Shown: positions 15,001 to 27,123 of the stretch, in pieces
Layout: each line of letters opens with the position of its first letter
Position numbering within the stretch: position 1 is the stretch's first letter
Assembly: GCA_018806915.1 (NCBI GenBank)
Contig: JAGKQI010000037.1
Span: forward strand, 124,001-188,000
Source of the DNA: Phytophthora colocasiae
Lineage: Eukaryota; Oomycota; Peronosporomycetes; Peronosporales; Peronosporaceae
Reading direction: 5' to 3'
Length of the DNA stretch: 64,000 nt
The notes under the pieces: generated by a model
Told to the model about the DNA's origin: nothing
What the model saw: only the letters and a program-made list of their open reading frames with translations
Databases searched by the model: none
Made by a program: the position numbers and the translations under genes

Positions 15001-16615
15001 CGTCAGTCGCCGTCACCGTCACAACTTGCGCGACATTCCAGTCCTTCCACGTGAAATCCAGCTTCGACGGACTCGGCACGGCGAAATTCCCCACTGTCCC
15101 GATGTTAGTCACAGATACACTCACGTTGGCGAACGGCTCCGACAGCAACACCACCGTGTACGTGTCCGTTGCGCCGCCTTCCGTCACGTTCACACTCACT
15201 TTGTTCACCTTGAACCCAGACACGTCGTTATCGCGCACGGTCACGTTCACCTTGGCGATATCAAGCATTGCGTTGTACTTCGGGTCGGCACTGAACGAAG
15301 TGTGCGAGATCCCAGTCGGGTGTGTGTCGTATTCGTCCAGGTCGTCGTCTGTAGCCAACACGACCACTTTCTGCTCGATGTTCCAGTTCCGAGGCGTGAA
15401 CACGAACTCAGAAACCGGCAGCGTCACGTTGCACAGACCGAATCGATAGCACTGCGTATTCTCCCCATCGAGCCACGGCAGAACCACGATCTTCACGTCC
15501 GCCAGAGGTTCCGAGCTCAGAGACACGACGTAGGAATCGTTAGCGCCGCCTTCAGCAACCTCCAGCTGCTTCCTCTCGCTTTGGAGCAAGACATTCACGT
15601 GCGACACGTCGTTGTCGGCGATCGAGACCGTCACGTCCATCTTGTAGTCGCTCACAGTGTACAAAGGATCGGAACTCGCTGACGAGTGCGAGATTCGAGC
15701 AGAGTGAACATCCGTCTCGTCCAGCCAGTCGTCCACGGCAACGAACGACACGTTCTGCCACACGCTCCAGTTACCCGCTCCGAAATACAGGGACGCTGAC
15801 CCACTCGTCAGACTGACGTTGCACACGCGTTCGCTTTCAAGACGCATGTAGCACTCGTTGTTCGCGTTGGGATAAACCACCACAGGCTCCCACGGTTCGG
15901 ACGTCAGCCGGACGCTGTACGAGAGCACCGTCGTGTTGCTTTCCACCGCGGATATCTCTCTCGTCGACAATTCAATGCCAGACTTGTCGTTATCCGCGAT
16001 TAAGACCTTCACGGAAGCTAAATCCTGTAGTCCAGCATAGATGAGGTCGTCGGTCGCCAGCGAGTGGTTCAGCTGGCTAAAAGAGCCCACGACGTCTTCC
16101 GTGTCGTCGTCAGTCGCCGTCACCGTCACAACTTGCGCGACATTCCAGTCCTTCCACGTGAAATCCAGCTTCGACGGACTCGGCACGGCGAAATTCCCCA
16201 CTGTCCCGATGTTAGTCACAGATACACTCACGTTGGCGAACGGCTCCGACAGCAACACCACCGTGTACGTGTCCGTTGCGCCGCCTTCCGTCACGTTCAC
16301 ACTCACTTTGTTCACCTTGAACCCAGACACGTCGTTATCGCGCACGGTCACGTTCACCTTGGCGATATCAAGCATTGCGTTGTACTTCGGGTCGGCACTG
16401 AACGAAGTGTGCGAGATCCCAGTCGGGTGCGTATCGTATTCGTCCAGGTCGTCGTCTGTAGCCAACACGACCACTTTCTGCTCGATGTTCCAGTTCCGAG
16501 GCGTGAACACGAACTCAGAAACCGGCAGCGTCACGTTGCACAGACCGAATCGATAGCACTGCGTATTCTCCCCATCGAGCCACGGCAGAACCACGATCTT
16601 CACGTCCGCCAGAGG
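1..16615 (-). repeat. Tandem array of 15 units of about 1,107 bp (369 aa) coding Calx-beta triplets
   Basis: The string cacgatcttcacgtccgcc recurs at 1, 1108 and onward every 1,103-1,108 bp up to 16592, giving 15 units. Each unit codes three diverged Calx-beta repeats of about 123 residues ending in VRDND, IADND and IADND. Units differ by only a few substitutions, for example C to T near 1160, gatattc at 4535, 12275 and 14485, and tcctgatg near 4043 and 10677. Units 14 and 15, next to the unique sequence, share private changes near 15340 and 16450. Indels break the frame near 2930, 3347, 4455, 4733, 4832, 5839, 6245, 6618, 8441, 9158, 9563, 11042, 11369, 12148, 12640, 12760, 12876, 13298 and 13983. 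Most lie in short homopolymers and recur at the same unit positions. Confidence 0.97.
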
Positions 16616-19600
16616 CTCGGAATTCAGCTGTAAGTAGTACTGAGCTCTGCTTGTCCCGTCTTCACTTACTAAAAGTGTTGATTCTGAGACTAAGACTTGT
16701 GCGACATCGTCAGTTTCCACTTTAACTGTAATATCAGGAAGTGAAAGGGTTAAAAAGTTGAAGTCATCGCTGAGAATCTTGTGCGTCAGTCTAGAGACTG
16801 TCACCGAGCCATTCGGTGTGGTTTCATCGAGAAAGTCATCTACCGCCTCAAGCTTCACTTGTTGGGGGATACACCAGTTCTCAGGCGTGAAAACAATCCA
16901 CGGGTTCAAAACGGTATAGTTACAGAGGAGTTGCTCGTGGGTCGCCTCGCTAGCAATAGCATACACGCAGTAGCCACGAAGACCAAGAGGGTCGGTTAAA
17001 TCCGGCTGGAAAATAGCACTGGGGATGCCTGAACACCTCGGCGTGCCCTGTAAATCGTGTTCCGAAGGAACTGGTAGCGGGTCAATCTCCTGTGTGATAC
17101 GAGACACATCAACGGTGATTTTTAGGTCGGCGAAGCGCATGGAGTCCTCTAGCGCCCATTCCAGCCTCCACATGTGGCCTCCGTCCAGATACGGTCCTTC
17201 CCGATACACTCGCACGCCTGCATCGAATTGAAGCCCTCGCCAGCCTTTCGTATCTGGGTCGTATTCTTTTTCCCGGTTCGACCGAACGAAATCTAGAGCC
17301 TCCAGTGCTTCATCCATCCCAATGGCAGATACATTAACAGGGAGCCACCACGTTGTGCCAGTATATGCTCGATTGGTGTCAAGGTCCAGTAATTCCAGTT
17401 TCAAATTGAAAACACCGCCCAAATACGTGCCATTAGCAACCGTAGCAGAAGTGAGGCTTAGCCCAGGAGCTTGTATCATAATTTGATCAGGGAAAACAGC
17501 GATCGGAGGGAGATTCCCCGGGCTGTTGAGGTAGCTGATGACCCAATTGTATCCGTTGCAAATACTAAAAGCATCGCAATCCGCTCCGAATCGTGTTACG
17601 TTCGTCATTTCGGTAACCCCAAGAGCAAAAAGTGCTTCCTGAACACGCGATGGTGAGGCGTCAAATGGCAGTAATGAGGTGTTTTTCAACGGAATATCCA
17701 TCATGTACGCGCTGTCTGCACGCGTATCTATCCTCTTAAACCAGCCTCCCATTTGAACCATAAAGTTCCCACGCAGAGATTCTCCGTCACGAATAGTAGT
17801 CACTCCAACTGTGACACCTCTACCCGTTAGATTTAGAGACGTTGCAACCAGACTGGGTAAATCCCCATAGTTCTGAAGAAACTGAACCGTCCACGCCATT
17901 CCTCCTTCCGCAGACAACTTCTCGCGAGACACTGTCACGCTCGCTACGCCTTGCAGCTGTCCTAACTTGGTGGCAAGTGTCTCTGCCGAGTCATTCCAAA
18001 AAATGGGGACACTACGGCTGTGCTTAGTCGTAGCAATGTTGAGAGAGGTAAAATAGTCAATCACAAACGCCCCTTTCATCAGAACTGGTGACTGCGTCTC
18101 CGTCGTTGTAACGACCACTTGACTCATGGCATTTGCCACCACACTAGACGTAGAGTTGACGACGAGACTGAAAAAGGTATCGACACTCACAAAAGTGACG
18201 ATGTACTCGAACCCGTAGCCTCCATTACTCAGTAATCTCCTTGCGACCGATGCAGAATGCACCCCCACTTGTGAGCTTAGGGTGTTCTGAAGAGCTTCAG
18301 CTGTCGGTAGTACTGCTAGTGAGAAAGTAGCAGTCCCATAACTCAATTTAAACGTCCCAGTTGGAGGAACACTCGCTTGACTGCGTTGGCAGGTTACTTC
18401 GCCTTGACTAATGTCATTAACCGATACAGAAAGCAGCGGGAAAGTCCCATCCGAAGTCACAAAACGTAGGAATGTCACGCTCCACGTCAGCGTTGAAGCT
18501 GCGTACTGAATGGTTCGACCCACACTGACAGCGTTTGTTGCGCCGGGAAATAACTCATTGATCGCTGTTTGGACTTGCATAGCCGTAGCGAACAAATCAA
18601 GGCCTGACGTGCTGGAACCGTCGTCACTCGTGACGGTAAAGGTACTGCCGTAACTTGTAGCGGAAGTGATAGCTTCAGCAGACGCAAAACGCGACTTAAA
18701 ATCATCGTCGAAAGTGAAAACGATCGCTTGAATCTCGAAATTGAACCCTCCAGACACAGAGAGCAGGAAAATCTGGTCGACGTGGTCCGCATGCGTCACA
18801 ATTCGTTGCACTTCAGTAATCTTGTCCATCCTCAAGGAGATCTGGTGGATCTCTCGGGTCGAAATCGTGCTTAGATGCACTAAACTGACGCTTTGTGGAC
18901 GAGGAACACCACACGAAGTCCCATCAAAGGGGTAACCACATCGTCGATAACACGCTTCATTTGCCTCGTTACTCATCGAAATCGCGACATCTGCGTAGGG
19001 TTCAGTAAGCAGTTGAAGCGTGTAGGAATCCGAGTGAGGATACTGCAGCGCTGAAGCTGTTACGTTCTTCTCAGAGAGAGATACAAGCTTAGTTGAATAG
19101 GTCATATCCGCATCGTCATTATCTGCGATGGCAACAACAATGTCTGGCAGCGTTAGGCCACTGTAAAAAGGGTCGGAACTCTGCGTGGTTGTCCGAATAA
19201 CGGTCAAGTGGACGTCCCCCTCATCGAGATGGTCGTCCACTGCAACAACTCGTACAGTTCTCGGTAAACTCCAGTCGTCCGTAGTAAAAACGAGGGTGTC
19301 TGGGGACACTGTGATGTTACACAGCAGTTTACTGGTCTTACTCTCATCTCCACAAGTCAGAAACAAATCGTCTGTTGGCACTGCAAATTTCCCAGTCGGG
19401 AGCCCAACTGTGTGTGAAGGGCACAAAGGCTTTTCCCGACACGGACGGTAACAACCGGAGGTGATGTCCAGTGTCACACGAACCTCCTCCGTTGGCTTGA
19501 AAAGTAAAATCGCCTGATAGTTGTTGCCTGTCCCGTATTCCGACACACTCAGCGTTGTCGTCGAGAACTCGATGCCCGGCACAGTTAAGTCCGTAAGGAT

Positions 19601-22600
19601 TACACCCACTGGCGCCACTGCAATAACCTCAGCATACGCATTAGCAGCCACGATATCTTGCTCTAGAGACTGGGAAGCCCAGGACAATCGAAGATCCATT
19701 AACGCGTCTTGGCGTGCAATTTGGTCATCACTCTGTTCGAGAACTCGATAGACGACGAAATCGCTATAAAATGCCGCCACCGACTCCTCGACTTTAGATA
19801 AAAGGTCTCCACTCGTTGCACTGAAAGTGCTCGCTTTCTTGGTCAATTGGTACAAAGATGGACTGGATACAACGTGTAAAACGTTTGTCGAGTGCAAACC
19901 TTCGAAAAGTTGGTCGTTCGTTGCCAAAGCATGCACAAGTTGCGGCAAATTCCAGTTTTCTGTAGAAAACACCAGTACGGACGGGATAGGTGCCACGTCG
20001 CACAGATTGAAGCGATGACAGGCGCTCTCCGCACTGAGTTTCACGGTCACAGGCTGCAACGGCTTGGCGGATAGTGTGATGGAGTACGTGTTGTGGGCTG
20101 CAGTGCCTTCAGTAGAGACCCCATCAAGGAAATCGTGATAGTGATCCAGGATTTCCGTAGTTGCTAGTGGTCGAGGGAACCACGAAACACTCGCTATCTT
20201 CCCAGTGAGCCCACCTCCAAAGCGAATAACTTTCTGTGACAAATTCCGGAACGCCATGGTGCAAGACGTCGAGCTTGTAAAGCAGTTCACGCTCTCCAGT
20301 TCGCCCGTAGCGCATATGGAGAACGAAATACTAGACGAAACAGGGTCATATATCGCCACGGCCTGGTGCCAGGCTTTTGCGAAGGGTAAAGCTTCGGAGT
20401 CTTCGCCCAGCTCCGATTTACAGACCACTCCGTTCTCTGGATTGGTCAGTTTTAAGTAGAATCTTCCCGCCTCGCTACTGAATCCCACAACTCCAAATGT
20501 TACTTGGTCACCGCTTGCATCTTTACCGAAAAAGGTGGCAACATCCACCGAGTCGATGGAGCTCTGCTTGAGTAGGAACCAGAACTCCAGGGAGAACGGA
20601 TTCATGATCGTTTGGCTTGTCAGCGTAGACGAGAAAAAGGAATTTTCCAAGTGATCACTGATGCTCAGATCCACTGCAGTCTTTAGCTCCAAAGCGCCGG
20701 TTGCTCTGTTTTTTCCGCCACGCACGATTTCGCTATCATCATTGCTAATCAGCACCTTGGGGGCATCGTCAAAAGACCAGATTATGACAGGGTTGGCCAA
20801 TAGTAGTAGCACGCGGTTCTCATTCACTGATAACGGAAGCCGATTCACCGGAAGTAGCTCCGATTTCGCGAGGATAGCGAGGTCAACGAAGTCACTCAGC
20901 ACCAAATTGTTGGCACGGAGAGGGGATTGGCACTTTGCATCACAAGTAAAACTCTTGCACTGGGGACTTGGAGACACCTCAACGCCCGCTGCATCTAGCT
21001 CGCAAAGCGAAGATGTCTCAGTTAAAGCTTGAATTGCAGCTTCACTCCGAATGCCAGTGAGCTCAGAGCCATGGGAAGCAACGGAGAATTCAGCCACAGC
21101 CTCCACATTCGCAGCCGAACAGGAATCTACTTGTGTTTGAACGTCAATTAGTCCAATTTCCACTGGTACTTGGAACTCCAGAACCAGCCACTCGTGGTAA
21201 GAAGGAGCGCTAGCAACGTAGCAATCCGTTTTGTCCTTTACGTTCAACAGTGCACTGGCTGAGTCTTCACGCTGAGAGCTCACACTGTGGATTATGTAAC
21301 TCAACGGAGCCGAGGCAGTTAGAGTGTCGGAATCCGTTGGTGCTACATCACTTGGAGGAAAGACTTGTACACTAGACAATGCTAGGGGTTTCTCTCCACT
21401 CCCAAACAAATCCAGCAGCAGATAACGCGATTGAACAGCTGGGTTCCACCGTAGAACTTCGACCTCATTCAACATTAAAACCCCAGCGCCGTGCCTCCGC
21501 ACGGTCACAAAGCGAGCATTGGAGAAGATGTTTTCCCATGCTACTGAGTTCGTGTAGCCCTCACACGAGAACGACAGGGTCTTACTGACCGTGACAGAAG
21601 CTGTAGTCGCAGCTCCGTCGCTTGTCGTCAACGATTTATCAGACAAAAGCACGTCAAACTGCTGAGAAAACGGGGCCTTCAGCTGTAACAAAGAGTCCAT
21701 GTGACTGTCGTCGTACAGGTCGCCACTCGCACAGATCTCCTCGTATAGGTTCCCAACATAAGGATATATGACAACGGAACGTACAGGTTTCACTCTACCC
21801 AGGTCAACTTCCCACCATGCGTTCGTTTCCACTCCCGTTCGCGTACTACCAGCCGCCATGGTCTTATTGTCTTTACTTCGGATGATAAGGGGGTCCCATC
21901 CAGTATGTTGCAAACCGTCTACAGCCAAGTAAGCCAACGCGTCACTTGGCTCAGTACTGCTCTGCCTCGTAGCCATTCCAAGCGCCAAGTTTTCGTTCTG
22001 CGATCTCCTTGTGGTCTGAAGGAGACGCCACGATTGCAACAGAGCGGGACTAGGGTCCCAATCGGATTTGAGTCGGGAACGGATCCCAGTTCCATCTGCA
22101 GTCGGAGTCACTATCAAGAAGGGTTCAAAAGCTTGAACTTGTGCCAGTTGCAGACTTCCGACACCTTGGCGATAAATTCGCACTGCTACTGCACCAGCTT
22201 GGACGTCCCAGAGTAAAATTCCCTTACGAACTGGCAAGTGTTCAACTTTAGGGCACGCATCTGGGCAACCATTGGTCAATGCGTCATCTAGTGTGTGCAC
22301 TTGTGAGTCGAATGGCTTCAGAGAAACAATCACGATAATATTGATGGCGCCCGAGGTATCTTTAACCAGTGACGCGGGCAGGAAAATCGCTATCGTTCCC
22401 AGTTTTGTCAGTTCAGGAAGAAGTACTTCCCACCACGGCTCCTTTTCACTCGTAGTGGTAGCCACCATAGCTGTACTGTCGAGTGAATCATCATACTGAG
22501 CTCCATTGGTTGCGAGGGAAGCTTCGAGCGGCTTGTTAGACACGGAAGTCACTGCAGTTGTGCTCTGAGAAGCTGCTAAGCCACTTAGGATATTTGAGAA

Positions 22601-25600
22601 CGCGTAGGAAAGAGTCAGCAGCGGACGTAGCTTCCTCTCAAACACCGAAGAGCACAATTGTGTCGTAGCAATAGACTCGGTACTTCCGCCCTCTGACAGC
22701 ACTTGAATCTTCAGCGAAACTACCGGCAATCGAGTCGGTAGAATCTCCACTAACAGTGGGGAAATGTCCACTTCAATTGAGCGGCTTCTCTTCACAGTTG
22801 CAGTAATCTCGATGGACGCCTCATCCAGGAAAGAAAGAGGTTCAGGTGTCACACCTTCATGAATACTTGTACTTGTCCAAGCGTTGGTCACAGCTGTTAC
22901 CTTCAGCACATATTCCCTCGTAAGTTCCACACCAGTTGTCGAACTGCCGCTATCGAGGTCAGATACGTCGAAGATTTCGTACGGGGTTTGATGAAGCACT
23001 AGCGTCGCCTTCGAGTATTTGAGAGACGTATCTCCTTCATGCAAATGCGGCAGGTGGAACTTCATAAATGTCACCACATCCGCACCCAACACCAGAACAT
23101 TCCGTAGTGCTGCCTCGGTCTTACCACTTGACACCGACACATCGTGGAACGCCAGCGCTGTGACGTAGTCGCCCACCCAATTCGTCGTATCACTAGATTC
23201 TTTCGTCGCCAACTTCGCTTTTGGTTGGTTCACTACCACATTAACCTCCGCAACGTCATTGTCCCTCACGGAAACAGTTACCAGTTTGTGAGCTGGTGAA
23301 TGGAAAACTGTGGGCAATGGGTTATAAGGGATTGAACCGCCATCCCAAGTTGGATGCAGCTCACTAGCCTTTGCGTTTGTGCCTCGGAACCAGAAAGCAG
23401 TGGATTCCGTGTATCCACACGTCGTATTCTGTACTCGATGAGAAACTGTGAAACTCACGTCAAGCTCAGCTACAGCGTCGTCCACTGCTCGCACCACAAC
23501 ACGCTGAGGTTTGAACCAGTCTGTGGCTGTGAAGGTTAAAAGGGACGGAGAAATCGCCAGTTGCGAGTTTCCTTCAATCGCAATACTCACTTCCGGGGCG
23601 TCTTTCGAGCTCCATGCTGATTGATCATAGATCGTCGCAGCTAGAGCTTTAAAATCCTTCCAGAACCCGCACGTATCTGACTGTTTATCCTTACAATACG
23701 CCGACGACACGTGCAATTCGTTCGTACTGACAATCTTTGCGCTGCCTATCGAAGGTGGAGCGTTTAAAACCACATCGTATGCAGCGGCAGTGAGATCTCC
23801 TTCCATGACTTCCAAGTCAGCGGTAGAAAGCGTGACTCCAGGGTCATTTTCCCAGATACTCACGTCGATTGTGTTGCCAGGAAGGAAGTTCGCCATCCCG
23901 CAGTTCCACGAATGTCGCTCCAGTGAATATTTCGTAGGGAACATCGCGAACGTGGCAGCCAAGACACGATTTACATACCCTGCGGGCCATTCTCCGTATG
24001 CCCAACCCATCGTCTCTAGTCGTACCAAGCCTGCACAAAGTGTATGCTGGATATTCATCGGGTTCGTACTCATTTTCCGGACTTGATCAACGTTCATCAG
24101 TCCCAGAAAACTGAGTACAAAACCCCTCAACTCTGGCGGGGGCGGAACGAAATCCGATTCAGATACAACCTGTTGTTCTGAAAGACTCGGGTCGCTTTTC
24201 TCGGCTGCTAGCACTTCAATTATCGCCATGTAGCTCAGATTTGCTGGGGATTCACTGCTTCCAGGGTCTAGCGGTGGGTTTCCGAAGCGCTTTGGGACAT
24301 TTCCACCTACCACATTGGCAATACACGCACCATTGCCTTGTGCGAAGGCACAGTCGCGGGTTAAGTCGCATACTCGAACAACGGTTTGTCGTTCCTCCTT
24401 GGACAGTAAACAGACTGAAGAGGCCTGAGGATCACAATTTGGTACGTCGAAGCATTGGGGGCGACGAGTGTGGTATCGGATGTCCTTACTCTCGGTGTAG
24501 TGAAGTAATGGACCTCCATTGTATAGTCCACCGTACTCCACTTCAGATTCGGCGTCGTCCACGGCACTAACCACAACATGCTGAGGGGTGTTCCAGTCGT
24601 CAGGATGAAACATCAGCTCTACTGTGTCTTCTCCTGCGCTTGAAGCCTCGGAGGATAAGGCGGTTTGATTAGCGTGGAGAGCTTTAACTACTACCTTGAC
24701 CGGATACCACGGACAAGACGTCAGCACGACCTCGTAGCTATCCTTACCACCCCCTTCAGCAACGAATACATGTTGTCTTGAGAGAGATACGCCAGCTACA
24801 TCATTGTCATCGATCTGTATAGTCACGTTCCGTCCAGCAAGAAAAGGTGTGTCTCCATTGAAATTCGGGTCCAAGCTCGTCACTGTGTGAGTAACAACGG
24901 CGTAGTGCCTTCCTTCTGCCAGATCGTCATTCACTGCAGCTAACTGCACGAACTGCTCTCGATTCCAGTTTGCAGACGTGAATTTTACATCCTGTGAGGT
25001 CAAGAACTGGAGCTGTTTAACTGTTTTCCTGCTTGGATCCAGCAGACGAACATCTTGAGCTTGGACTACGACGTCAGCGACGGGCTGGCGGTTCAGGACC
25101 ACAGCATAGTCTGCCACCAGTCCTCCTTCTGCGATTGAGTTCCTTCTCGGTGTCAGCGTCACTCCCCCATCCATCGTATAATCCAGAATATCTCCATCGA
25201 AACTTACACTCACGATGAAGTCGTACGCTCGATTGGAATCCTCCGCTTGATTCATGACGCACCCACCTGAAAGTAGCAGCGTGTTAAAGTTGCCGTCCAG
25301 CTTCACGCCGTCAGCGACATCGTTAGCAGTCGTGCCGAACTGACGCGTCCAGAGCTTCTCTCCGTTTAATGAAAGCTTGAGTAGTACAACATCTCGACCT
25401 CCGTATTGCCCGAAGCCGTTGAGGGCGTGGCCTCCTTCATCCAGATAGCCCCACGTGTACCCTGGAACGTAGAGAAACTCGGTGGCACCAGCGTCGTTGA
25501 GGAGGATGATAGAAGTGGCTGCATCTGCTTGGTCTGTCCCCCACTGGAGATAACCACCCCAACAGTAAGTAAAACCCGTACAAAGATCTAAAATCCAGAG

Positions 25601-25902
25601 TTTGCTACCTCTTTGGTCCAATCGAGAGTTCCGTCGGCATGAACTCGAGCTACAAAAATGTTCAGTAGGTCGGGCTTCGAGCTGTCGAGAGTCTTGGAGC
25701 CTGCGAAGTACCAATTGCCACTTGCATCCTTCGTACCACCGACTATATCAACGATAGCACTCGCCTGCTGTTGCTCCCAGTCAAAGTCCTTGTTATCATC
25801 TATCCACTGTTGAGCCTCCTCCTCTGGAGTCAGGTCTGCACCAACGACGGCCAGCAAGACGTGGATGGCCAGAAAGAAGCCCCATATCATACTGAGAGCC
25901 AT
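1..25902 (-). CDS. Giant secreted Calx-beta repeat protein, C-terminus outside window
   Basis: The start codon is at 25902. The first 22 or so residues (MALSMIWGFF..LLAVVGA) are a clear signal peptide. Exon 1 is 25609-25902 and a 65-bp GT-AG intron (25544-25608) leads in phase 0 into exon 2, which is open to about 13.9 kb. Reading N to C there are SBBP-like propeller repeats (about 50-210), Calx-beta repeats with EGG..D.Y.V.L and a closing DND (about 230-450), a galactose-binding/discoidin-like stretch with WWEV motifs (about 1100-1440), a LamG/concanavalin-like stretch (about 1745-1895), further Calx-beta repeats, and four or five repeats of the type G.F.L...W.V.F (about 2450-2850). From about residue 3076 it enters the tandem array. 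N-glycosylation sequons are very frequent. The encoded protein would exceed 8,600 residues. The likely role is an extracellular or vesicle-stored calcium-binding adhesive protein; that is inference from the domains. Frameshifts break the array from 13.98 kb leftward (see the repeat entry). Confidence 0.85.
25544..25608 (-). other. Phase-0 intron of the Calx-beta gene
   Basis: The frame that starts at 25902 stops soon after WTKE. Removing the 65 bp from gtagcaaact to ttatctccag joins WTKE to WGTDQADAAT and restores the propeller-like repeat. The ends are GT and AG, and the length fits the other introns in the window. Confidence 0.85.
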
Positions 25903-26356
25903 GCGCTGTAGTGGTAAGAGGCGAAGGGTCGAAGATATCCTGGATCCCCTTTAGTAAAAATAACTCTGGGGTCTGATGGTAGGTAGATCGCAATGGATGC
26001 TTCTTCATCCACCGTGTTGCTAGGTCTGTCTGTAGCTGGACAGCAGCTTGCTCCACAGGCTGTTTAAGTGTTGCCAACATTCTGAGGAAGTGCGCGACTG
26101 TTGCACACTACGTAAATCCTTGCCTGGAAGTTGAGTCAACTTGCCGCTTGCCCATGAATGCAAGGCACTCGCGTCTCCATTCAGCGTTTCTAGTTCAGTT
26201 GATACCTCAGCTTTTCCTTGACGCCTTCCTTAGCATCAGCAACGTTTCCCAGGCACTAGAAGTCAGAGTCCTCTCCTTATCAGCAGCAACAGGGACCTTC
26301 TCCACTCGTCAAGCCTTCATTCAATGATGATCCCTTCAGACTGACCCCGCTACGAG
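25903..26356. other. Upstream region of the Calx-beta gene, no gene recognised
   Basis: These 454 bp contain no open frame with recognisable protein sequence. The region must hold the promoter of the leftward gene, but no initiator-like match stands out near 25902. Confidence 0.5.
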
Positions 26357-26680
26357 GTGGAATTCCTGTTTGGAATGGAGATAGACAAGTGCGATCGAGT
26401 CCCTGCGGAGTCTTTGCTCAAGGTTATGCTGACGGAGTTCGGTTTTTCTCGCTTTACAGTGAAGGGCGATCGACAGAGACCTTCTCCTTCTCAGAAGACT
26501 CTTCCGTTGATTCACGACGTAGTCTGCAGGATACGCTATGTCTATGACCCGCCGATCGACAGACTAGTCCCCAACCACGACAACTCCGTGGAGAGTCCCT
26601 TGTACGAGCAGGGCCTTCCTCAGCTACAGACTCCAGTTCAACCGCTCGAGACCTCCTTTGTTGATGGTCAACAAGGGTAG
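26357..26680 (+). pseudogene. Truncated copy of the GIY-YIG/T5orf172-like gene (C-terminal part)
   Basis: The 107-residue frame begins EFLFGMEID and continues with LLKVMLTEFGF and LPLIHDVVCRIRYVY. This matches the region from FLFGLEVD through LLKAKLTELGF to LPLMHEVLCQLRLVY in the gene at 53073-54152. The N-terminal part, including the GIY and KIGKS motifs, is missing, so this is a fragment rather than a working nuclease. As in the full copy, a dispersed repeat lies just 3' (26766-27103), which suggests gene and repeat were copied together. Confidence 0.75.
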
Positions 26681-26709
26681 AGAGATTCACTGCAATTTTC
26701 TATAATAAT
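26677..26709 (-). repeat. Dispersed motif copy 1 (TTATAGAAAATTGCAGTGAA type)
   Basis: On the minus strand this reads ttattatagaaaattgcag followed by tgaatctctctac. It matches 55678-55709 almost base for base and 54337-54359 more weakly. It overlaps the stop codon of the gene fragment at 26680. Confidence 0.6.
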
Positions 26710-26765
26710 ATTTGACAGTTGTGATAGTTGGGGCAAGTGTCCCGAGCACACAGCGCGCGGCGAAA

Positions 26766-27103
26766 CTTGGCATACAATTGGAAGGCATCTTCATGGCAGG
26801 GGACACTGGTCATAGCTCTCATGATCGTCCTATGCGCTCGTAGACTCATGGCTTCGATGTCGTCAATGTCACCGTAAGAAAAGGAATAGGCTGAGCAGAG
26901 CCATCGTAGAGTAGGGGGGTACCCTGCTATTTTTGATATAGTCGTGACGCGTTTTGTGTCGATGGCCCGACTATGAAAACTATCTAGACTAAATCACAAT
27001 ATGACCACCAAACGGGACTAAAATCCCTGTCCCGTGTCCGCCAATCATAGACGAGGTCGCCTCTGATTAGCTGAAAAGCGCAGCGATTACGAATCTATTA
27101 AGC
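26766..27103 (-). repeat. Dispersed repeat, copy A (inverted)
   Basis: On the minus strand the segment begins near gattcgtaatcgctgcg and ends with gaagatgccttccaattg and tatgccaag. The same two blocks occur in the same order at 52404-52665, and the second block alone at 45200-45260. Spacing differs between copies, so the element is old or has internal insertions. No open frame is recognised in it. Confidence 0.6.
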
Positions 27104-27123
27104 CGCAAGCAGTGCTTATTACT

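Noticed and set aside
68..15761. Fifteen identical 69-codon minus-strand frames starting MAERVVRC
   Set aside because: They lie in an alternative frame of the same coding strand and repeat only because the array repeats.
1..16615. CRISPR array or satellite DNA
   Set aside because: The 1,107-bp period is one open coding unit with Calx-beta motifs, without spacers. It is a coding tandem repeat.
557..16633. Long plus-strand open frames of 163-249 codons in every array unit (starting MRSSVASEWF or MVQLAKRAHD)
   Set aside because: They are antisense shadows of the Calx-beta coding strand. Their composition is extreme (His/Arg/Val-rich or Ser/Thr-rich) and they change with each indel in the real frame.
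25544..25714. Frameshift or alternative start at 25714 for the giant gene
   Set aside because: A 65-bp GT-AG intron joins the signal-peptide exon in frame to the rest, so no frameshift is needed. The Met at 25714 lies in the wrong frame of exon 1.
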